Shown here piece by piece: positions 30,501 to 37,512 of a stretch of 37,512 nt of DNA. Source of the stretch: Alphaproteobacteria bacterium (GTDB lineage Bacteria > Pseudomonadota > Alphaproteobacteria > Paracaedibacterales > CAITNM01); NCBI GenBank assembly GCA_947487955.1, contig CANKYV010000016.1:1-37512 (forward strand), written 5' to 3'. A program made the translations under genes and the position numbers. Under the pieces are notes generated by a model. That model ran no database searches and had not been told where the DNA came from. It saw only the letters and a program-made list of their open reading frames with translations. Positions within the stretch are counted from its first letter, which is position 1. Every line of letters begins with the position of its first letter.

Positions 30501-31457
30501 TTATCCCATGCCTTTTTGGCCCATGCGCAAAAATTTCTCTCGACGCATTTGTTTTAATTGCGGTCCACTGTGACGCATTAAATCTTGTAATGTTTCTTCC
30601 ACTTGACGTTTGACAGATTCAATAACTTGTGTGGGAAAGCGTTGTGCTCCACCAATTGGTTCCGGAATGATTCCATCAATTACGCCAAGAGTTAATAGGT
30701 CTTGGGCTGTTAGTTTTTGTGCCTCAGCAGCTTCAGCAGCTTTTGTTGCGCTGCGCCACAAAATTGAAGCACATCCTTCAGGAGAGATAACAGCATAAAT
30801 GGCATGTTCAAGCATTAAAACAGAATTTGCAGTTGCAATAGCAATGGCTCCGCCGGAACTGCCTTCACCAATGATAATTGTAATAAGGGGGACTTCAATC
30901 GATAGGCATTTCTCTATGCTTTTTGCGATGGCTTCTGCTTGGCCACGTTCTTCTGCATCGATTCCTGGATATGCGCCAGGTGTATCAACAAAGGTGATAA
31001 CGGGTAATTTAAAACGATTTGCAATATCCATTAGGCGTTGTGCTTTGCGATAGCCTTCTGGTTTTGGCATGCCAAAATTATGTTTCATGCGTGATTCTGT
31101 ATCGTTGCCCTTTTCTTGCCCGATAACCATAACAGATTTGCCATCTAGAGTGGCAAGCCCACCTACAATACTTTGATCGTCAGCAAATAGGCGATCACCG
31201 GCTAAAGGCATAAAATCAGCAAATATTGTGCGTACATATTCCAAAAACTTTGGTCTATCAGGATGACGCGCAATCTGAACCTTTTGCCAAGGTGACAGCT
31301 GAGTATATGTTTGACGCATCATCTTGTCTGCTTTTGATTGCAGTTTAGAAATCTCGTCAGCAATATTTAAATCTTTGTTGTTGGAAAGGTGCCTAAGCTC
31401 CTCAATCTTATCAACAAGCTCAGCGATAGGTTTCTCAAAATCTAAAAATTTATTCAT
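30501..31457 (-). CDS. accA: Acetyl-CoA carboxylase carboxyltransferase subunit alpha
   Basis: 318 residues. With AccD it transfers the carboxyl group from biotin to acetyl-CoA, the first step of fatty acid synthesis. The N-terminal helical region (FLDFEKPIAELVDKIEELR) is typical, followed by the crotonase-like core with RHPDRPKFLEYV, GDRLFADDQSIVGG, FGMPKPEGYRKA, DTPGAYPG and GEGSSGGAIAI. The C-terminus ends with the usual Arg/Lys-rich MRREKFLRMGQKG. The gene is full length and co-directional with uppS (27-nt gap). Its partner accD is not in the window. Confidence 0.98.
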   Translation of the reverse strand: MNKFLDFEKPIAELVDKIEELRHLSNNKDLNIADEISKLQSKADKMMRQTYTQLSPWQKVQIARHPDRPKFLEYVRTIFADFMPLAGDRLFADDQSIVGGLATLDGKSVMVIGQEKGNDTESRMKHNFGMPKPEGYRKAQRLMDIANRFKLPVITFVDTPGAYPGIDAEERGQAEAIAKSIEKCLSIEVPLITIIIGEGSSGGAIAIATANSVLMLEHAIYAVISPEGCASILWRSATKAAEAAEAQKLTAQDLLTLGVIDGIIPEPIGGAQRFPTQVIESVKRQVEETLQDLMRHSGPQLKQMRREKFLRMGQKGMG

Positions 31458-31509
31458 GGCCTTAGGTCATGGATCCATAGATAGGGTATAGGATGTTTTT
31501 TAAAAATAT

Positions 31510-32415
31510 TCAAGCTTTATAAAATTCATTAATCCATTCAAAAGCCCTGATTGCTTCAGGAAATAGGCTTGGAAATTGGGTAAATCCATGAATTACTCCG
31601 GGCACTTCTAGATAGCCTTTTAATTTATCTTTTTTTTCTAATATATCTTTAGCAATTCTTGAATCATCACGAAGAGGATCTGCGCTAGCGGCAATAATTA
31701 GGGTTGGGGGAAAATCTATATCTTTCAATACCCACAACGGAGAAACTTCTGGTAAATTAGCCAATGTTACGTTATTGCCCAGATATTTATTGATAAGATA
31801 CTGTATTGAATGTTGAGTTAGCATATATCCTTCACTAAATTCTTTTAGTGAATCTAACTGTTGCGTTAGATCAAAAGATGGATAGAAAAAAATACAATCT
31901 TTAGGAAGAGCAAATTGTTGGTGGTTTAAGCGTACTATAAGTCCTGCCATTAAATTTGCGCCAGCGCTATCTCCTGCTAGGCTTATGGGAAGGTGCTGTT
32001 CTGAAATAGCCCATTTATACACAGCTTCAATTTCATTTAAAGCGGTTGGGTATATGTTTTCAGGCGATAGGGAATAATCAATTGAAATGACTTGGCAGTG
32101 CGTTGCTTTTGCTAAATTTTGGCACATAACGTGATGCGTATTTAGACTGCCTCTGATCCATCCACCCCCATGAGCGTATAAAATAATAGCTTTGGGATTT
32201 TCCACTTGAAAGGTTCGGATTTTAATTGGTTTAGAGATGCTTTGTAGAGTTAATTCTTGGTCATGAGATAAGATGGATTCGTCTCTGTTTCCTCCGTATA
32301 AGATCATTGCGGTTTCAAATTGATCACGCAGCATTTCAATAGGAATTTTTTCAATTGAAGGCAGATTTAGGTTTTTTAGGCTTTCCAAGAAAAGCTGTGT
32401 TTGGGGAGTTAGCAT
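31510..32415 (-). CDS. Alpha/beta hydrolase, hormone-sensitive-lipase-like (abhydrolase_3)
   Basis: 301 residues. The oxyanion motif HGGGW is at 82-86 and the nucleophile Ser150 in GDSAG (148-152). The acid is Asp246 in ASADPLRDDS and the base His276 in GVIHGFTQF. This full triad marks an active carboxylesterase or lipase of the HSL/family IV type; the natural ester is unknown. There is no signal peptide, so it is cytoplasmic. It sits between atpD and accA, where atpC would be expected just after atpD. Confidence 0.88.
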   Translation of the reverse strand: MLTPQTQLFLESLKNLNLPSIEKIPIEMLRDQFETAMILYGGNRDESILSHDQELTLQSISKPIKIRTFQVENPKAIILYAHGGGWIRGSLNTHHVMCQNLAKATHCQVISIDYSLSPENIYPTALNEIEAVYKWAISEQHLPISLAGDSAGANLMAGLIVRLNHQQFALPKDCIFFYPSFDLTQQLDSLKEFSEGYMLTQHSIQYLINKYLGNNVTLANLPEVSPLWVLKDIDFPPTLIIAASADPLRDDSRIAKDILEKKDKLKGYLEVPGVIHGFTQFPSLFPEAIRAFEWINEFYKA

Positions 32416-32477
32416 GTTTAGAGCCTAGTGCGTATGGTATGATTTTATTAATTCAATATTAATACTATAGCACTAGA

Positions 32478-32511
32478 TTCTCGCGCCTTCTACGAAGGCT
32501 CAAGATGACGA
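32478..32511. repeat. Short dispersed palindromic repeat, copy A
   Basis: The stem GCCTTC-TAC-GAAGGC occupies 32485-32499, preceded by TCGC and followed by TCAAGATGACGA. It matches the start of the larger repeat at 36999-37157, where the stem is GCCTCC-TGC-GGAGGC; the two stems differ by a paired, structure-preserving change. It fills much of the 112-nt gap between atpD and the hydrolase gene and could slow or end transcription, though no T-run follows. Confidence 0.75.
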
Positions 32512-32527
32512 ATTTTCAAATGAATTC

Positions 32528-34777
<2,250 letters not shown>

Positions 34778-34788
<11 letters not shown>

Positions 34789-36328
34789 GGATAAAACGAC
34801 TTAAGAATTCATCAAGAAAGGTTTTTAGTTTTCCTTCATGTTCAGCACTTAAAATTCCGCTGTGGTTAATAGCGTAGAGCATTTCTGGCTCTTGGGTTTC
34901 AAGAATGTGTAGATATTCTTTCTCAAATTCTTGAATACGTTCAATTGATACTTTGTCAAGAAATCCGCGTACTGCCGCAAAAAGTATGACAACTTCTTGA
35001 GCTAGGGAGCGTGGTTTTCTTTGATCTTGTTTTAATATTTCGGTAAGTTTAGCGCCGCGCGCTAAAAGTGCTTGAGTGTTTGTATCAAGGTCACTGGCAA
35101 ATTGAGAAAATGCAAGCATTTCACGATATTGTGCAAGTTCAAGTTTGATTTTTCCAGCAACATTCTTCATGGCTTTTGTTTGAGCTGCTGATCCAACGCG
35201 ACTGACAGAAAGCCCTACATTAATTGCAGGGCGTATTCCTTGGTAGAACAATTCGGTTTCTAAGAATATTTGACCGTCAGTGATTGAGATCACATTTGTG
35301 GGAATATAAGCGGAAACGTCACCAGCTTGTGTTTCAATAATGGGTAAAGCCGTTAAAGAGCCACTGCCTAGTTCATCACTTAGTTTTGCTGCACGTTCCA
35401 AAAGTCTTGAATGTAAATAAAATACATCGCCAGGATAAGCTTCGCGTCCAGGAGGGCGGCGTAGTAATAAGGACATTTGACGATAGGCTACGGCGTGCTT
35501 AGAAAGATCATCATATATAATGAGTGCATGCATGCCATTGTCGCGAAAATATTCGCCCATAGCGCAGGCGGTGTATGGCGCAAGATACTGAAGCGGTGCA
35601 GGGTCAGAAGCGGTTGCTGCTACAACAATAGAGTAATCCATTGCTCCTTGATCTTGTAGAGTTTTTACCAGTTGAGCTACCGATGAGCGTTTTTGACCAA
35701 TTGCTACATAGATGCAGTACAAGTGCTTTTTAGGATCGGGCCCTTTATTAATTTCTCGTTGGTTTAAAATGGCATCAATAGCAATAGTTGTTTTTCCGGT
35801 CTGTCTATCACCAATAATTAATTCTCGTTGGCCACGTCCAATTGGTACTAAAGCATCAATGGCTGTAATGCCTGTGAGCATAGGTTCATGCACAGATTTT
35901 CTGGAAGTAATACCGGGAGCTTTGCGTTCAATAGGCGCAAGAGTTACGTCTTCTAGTGGTCCAAGGTCATCAATAGGATTGCCCAACGCATCGACCACAC
36001 GACCAAGTAATCCTTTACCGACATTTACGTTAACAATTTGGTGCGTTCTGCGTGCTTGATCGCCTTCTTTAACAAGCTGATCATTTCCGACGATTACTAC
36101 TCCTACATGGTCAACTTCCAGATTTTCAGCAATACCACGTACTGGAGTGCCATCATGTGTAATAATATCGATCCATTCTCCAGCTTGAACATTATCGAGA
36201 CCATAAACGCGAGCAATGCCATCACCAACAGAAAGGACAGTACCAACTTCATGGTTATCGAAAGCTTTATCTGCAAGATGTAAATTTTTTCTGATGATAT
36301 CGCTAATTTCGGTGGCGCGATGTTGCAT
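34778..36328 (-). CDS. atpA: F1 ATP synthase subunit alpha
   Basis: 516 residues. Non-catalytic nucleotide-binding subunit of F1. Walker A GDRQTGKT at 173-180, and the family signature region [17 protein letters not shown] with the intersubunit Arg. [43 protein letters not shown] is almost invariant. The ATG lies 5 nt after the atpH stop; its own stop lies within atpG. Nothing unusual. Confidence 0.98.
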
Positions 36329-36333
36329 AAAAA

Positions 36334-36894
36334 TTAGGCCTCTTTAAGTTGGTAAGATAGACGATTCAATCGACCCTTTAGACTATAGTCTAAACAACGT
36401 TCATAAATAAAGGCTCTAAATCCGCCTAACAGTTCAGGATTTTGGTAGTGTTCGAATCGATGCGGTTGATTTGGATGCATTTCTTTTAGGAGTTCTTCTA
36501 TTGAAGTAAGGTGCTTTTTATTGATTTTTACAACCTCTATGCGTGCTGATATCGTATTCGTTTGGGTATCAATAAGAGCTAAAAAGTCTGTAAAAATATT
36601 TCCTATTAATGCGCCGCGTCGATTGCTGATAAGAATCTTTAAAAAATTTACAAACAATAAGGAAAAATCCATTAATTTTCCAATTTCTTCAATAGTGGAG
36701 ATAACATTTTTAATGCGAAAAAGCTTGCTTTTTAAAGCTTGCTCAAGGTTGTCAGCGCTAACAAGAAGCTCTTTGAAAGCTTTTATATCTTGTAAAATGA
36801 CATCAATATTTTTTGAAGCTAAAGCTTCTTTATAAAGAGCTGTTGCGTAACGTCCCGTTAAGCTGACTCGAAGTTGAACGCTTTGAGCGCGCAT
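36334..36894 (-). CDS. atpH: F1 ATP synthase subunit delta
   Basis: 186 residues. Part of the peripheral stalk that holds F1 to Fo. N-terminal six-helix domain begins [17 protein letters not shown], and the C-terminal part has [15 protein letters not shown] and the family-conserved [27 protein letters not shown] near the end. First gene of the F1 cluster; the Fo genes (atpB, atpE, atpF) are not within the window, as in other alphaproteobacteria with split Fo and F1 operons. A strong -10 lies 35 nt upstream. Confidence 0.95.
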   Translation of the reverse strand: MRAQSVQLRVSLTGRYATALYKEALASKNIDVILQDIKAFKELLVSADNLEQALKSKLFRIKNVISTIEEIGKLMDFSLLFVNFLKILISNRRGALIGNIFTDFLALIDTQTNTISARIEVVKINKKHLTSIEELLKEMHPNQPHRFEHYQNPELLGGFRAFIYERCLDYSLKGRLNRLSYQLKEA

Positions 36895-36928
36895 AATTCA
36901 TTACTAGTGTTATGTTTTGATAGTTTTC

Positions 36929-36937
36929 ATTATAGCA
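36929..36937 (-). promoter_or_regulatory. Candidate extended -10 promoter of the atpHAGD operon
   Basis: On the minus strand TGCTATAAT (36937-36929) gives a consensus -10 with the TG extension, 35 nt upstream of the atpH ATG. No good -35 lies 17 nt further upstream, which the extended -10 could compensate for. Judged by eye. Confidence 0.5.
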
Positions 36938-36998
36938 GCATGTTGATAGAGATGGCGAGATGAGATGTTTGGTGTAATACTTTATATAACTTGGAATG

Positions 36999-37157
36999 GA
37001 TCCTCGCGCCTCCTGCGGAGGCTCAGGCGAAATAGAGATTGCCACGTCCCTTCGGTCCTCGTAAAGACGACATTTTCGTCTTCACGAGACCACGTAGTGG
37101 TCGTGGTGATCTCGTGTAAGGAATTGCCGCGCTCCTTTGGTCCTCGCAAAGACGGTT
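36999..37157. repeat. Nested palindromic repeat element, copy B (long form)
   Basis: Four parts are visible. The stem GCCTCC-TGC-GGAGGC at 37008-37022 corresponds to copy A at 32478. A 13-bp inverted repeat with one mismatch, CTCGTAAAGACGA against TCGTCTTCACGAG, spans 37058-37088. A second stem pairs CACGAGA (37083-37089) with TCTCGTG (37110-37116), enclosing GACCAC-GTA-GTGGTC (37088-37102). Finally, two direct, diverged copies of an ATTGCCRCG..CC-TTYGGTCCTCG.AAAGACG unit occur at about 37038-37070 and 37123-37155. The last unit resembles the small dispersed repeats common in endosymbiont genomes. It appears to be built by nesting or duplication of such units. Confidence 0.8.
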
Positions 37158-37161
37158 GGGG

Positions 37162-37242
37162 CCTCTGCCTTTTCCTTACTTCTTTTTTCTTTAGCTTTCG
37201 TTTCCTTTTCTCTTCGTTTCCTTTTCTTTTTTTCTCTCGCCT
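37162..37242. other. Pyrimidine-rich tract (purine-rich on the minus strand)
   Basis: About 80 nt of almost pure C/T on the plus strand, with a 15-nt unit TTCGTTTCCTTTTCT repeated at 37197-37211 and 37213-37227. The minus strand reads as Lys/Arg/Glu-rich codons in one open frame, but that is expected from purine-rich DNA. It separates the palindromic repeat from the hairpin array. No known function; strand asymmetry of this kind can form triplexes or prime retroelement synthesis, which is speculation here. Confidence 0.6.
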
Positions 37243-37266
37243 TAGTAGTACCGTAGAAACCTCTTA

Positions 37267-37391
37267 CTCTGTTACGACCAGAGCTACGTCCATTACCACT
37301 GGACATCCGTCGGTTTGCTAGACCAGACATTCCTCCATTACTACTGGAGTTACGCTCGTTACTACCGAGCATCCGCCCATTACTACTGGGC
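37267..37391. repeat. Tandem array of six 7-nt-loop hairpins with covarying stems
   Basis: Read on the plus strand, hairpins lie at 37267-37283, 37288-37304, 37309-37328, 37333-37349, 37354-37370 and 37375-37391. Five are exactly 5 bp, 7 nt, 5 bp; the third has a longer stem with one bulge. Stems are CTCTG, GTCCA, GTCGGT, CTCCA, GCTCG and GCCCA, each followed by its complement. Loops are TTACGAC, TTACCAC, TTGCTAG and three TTACTAC (GTAGTAA on the minus strand). Linkers are always 4 nt (CTAC, ATCC, ATTC, TTAC, ATCC). Sequence-variable but self-complementary stems around a constant loop point to selection on RNA or single-strand structure. Which strand is transcribed is not evident. I know of no named family that matches. 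Confidence 0.85.
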
Positions 37392-37512
37392 ATCCGTCAC
37401 TCGCCTGTACTCAGGGATTATTCCTCTGACCAAGCTGTGCGTACCTTCTGTTGAGGGATTTATTGGCTGTCCGCTAAACAGTCCCCCACTGGGTCGCTGG
37501 GTTTCCAGATTC
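37392..37512. other. Structured non-coding flank of the hairpin array, cut by the window edge
   Basis: No credible gene. Several further small inverted repeats occur. CCTG-TACT-CAGG lies at 37404-37415. GGCTGT pairs with ACAGTC around another 7-nt loop, CCGCTAA, at 37465-37483, with one G-T pair that is stable only as plus-strand RNA. CTGG-GTTT-CCAG lies near 37497-37508. The base composition is richer in GC than that of the neighbouring genes. Together with the array this looks like part of a larger structured RNA or mobile element that continues beyond 37512. Confidence 0.5.

Noticed and set aside
31468-31477. Perfect palindrome ATGGATCCAT upstream of accA
   Set aside because: A 10-bp palindrome without a loop or further copies is expected by chance at this scale; no operator family is recognisable.
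36965-37321. A 118-codon plus-strand open frame over the same region
   Set aside because: It spans the same non-coding repeats, is Phe/Ser-rich from the pyrimidine tract, and shows no domain or ribosome-binding site.
37267-37391. CRISPR array
   Set aside because: Repeats are only 7 nt (loop) and 4 nt (linker), variable parts are 5 nt and self-complementary, and no cas genes are present. This does not fit CRISPR repeat and spacer sizes.
37082-37393. A 103-codon minus-strand open frame rich in Ser/Asn/Gly then Lys/Arg/Glu
   Set aside because: It runs through the hairpin array, the purine-rich tract and the palindromic repeat. Its composition follows from those repeats, it lacks a clear ribosome-binding site, and the stem pairing is better explained by nucleic-acid structure.

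Overview
The window is a gene-dense, AT-rich stretch of a Gram-negative bacterial chromosome. I read it as an alphaproteobacterium, probably an intracellular or endosymbiont-type lineage such as Holosporales/Paracaedibacter-like; this is inference. Supporting points are a GapR (DUF2312) protein typical of alphaproteobacteria, a TamA/TamB pair, tRNA genes with encoded CCA, low GC, dispersed palindromic repeats, a transposase remnant, and familiar operons broken and rejoined in unusual orders.

Layout. 1-129: tail of a probable transposase. 215-299: tRNA-Leu(UAG). 321-7528 (+): tig, clpP, tamA, tamB. 7539-12947 (-): two tandem ABC-type substrate-binding proteins, then murD, ftsW and asd. 13126-13201 (-): tRNA-Glu(CUC). 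13257-14060 (-): a PhzF-like protein, divergent from 14165-16470 (+): gapR, cysS, trmJ. 16471-17067 (-): a small secreted, possibly Cache-like protein. 17191-32415 (-): a nearly uninterrupted co-directional run that reads, in transcription order, alpha/beta hydrolase, accA, uppS, cdsA, murJ, mfd, a beta-lactamase-fold hydrolase, recF, gyrB and a class A PBP. 32528-36894 (-): the F1 ATP synthase genes atpH-atpA-atpG-atpD, with no atpC after atpD.

The genes serve envelope building (asd and murD for precursors, uppS for the lipid carrier, murJ for flipping, ftsW and the PBP for polymerisation, cdsA and accA for phospholipids, TamAB for the outer membrane), protein quality control (tig, clpP), DNA maintenance (recF, gyrB, mfd, gapR) and energy (atp). 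Almost all are full length with intact motifs.

The unusual part is the right end (about 36999-37512), which has no credible protein gene. It holds a nested palindromic repeat related to a second copy at 32478-32511, a pyrimidine-rich tract, and a regular array of six small hairpins at 37267-37391. Five of these are exactly 5-bp stem, 7-nt loop, 5-bp stem, and all are joined by 4-nt linkers. The loops are conserved while the stems differ and remain complementary. This is the best candidate in the window for an undescribed structured RNA or DNA element, and it continues toward, or past, the window edge.
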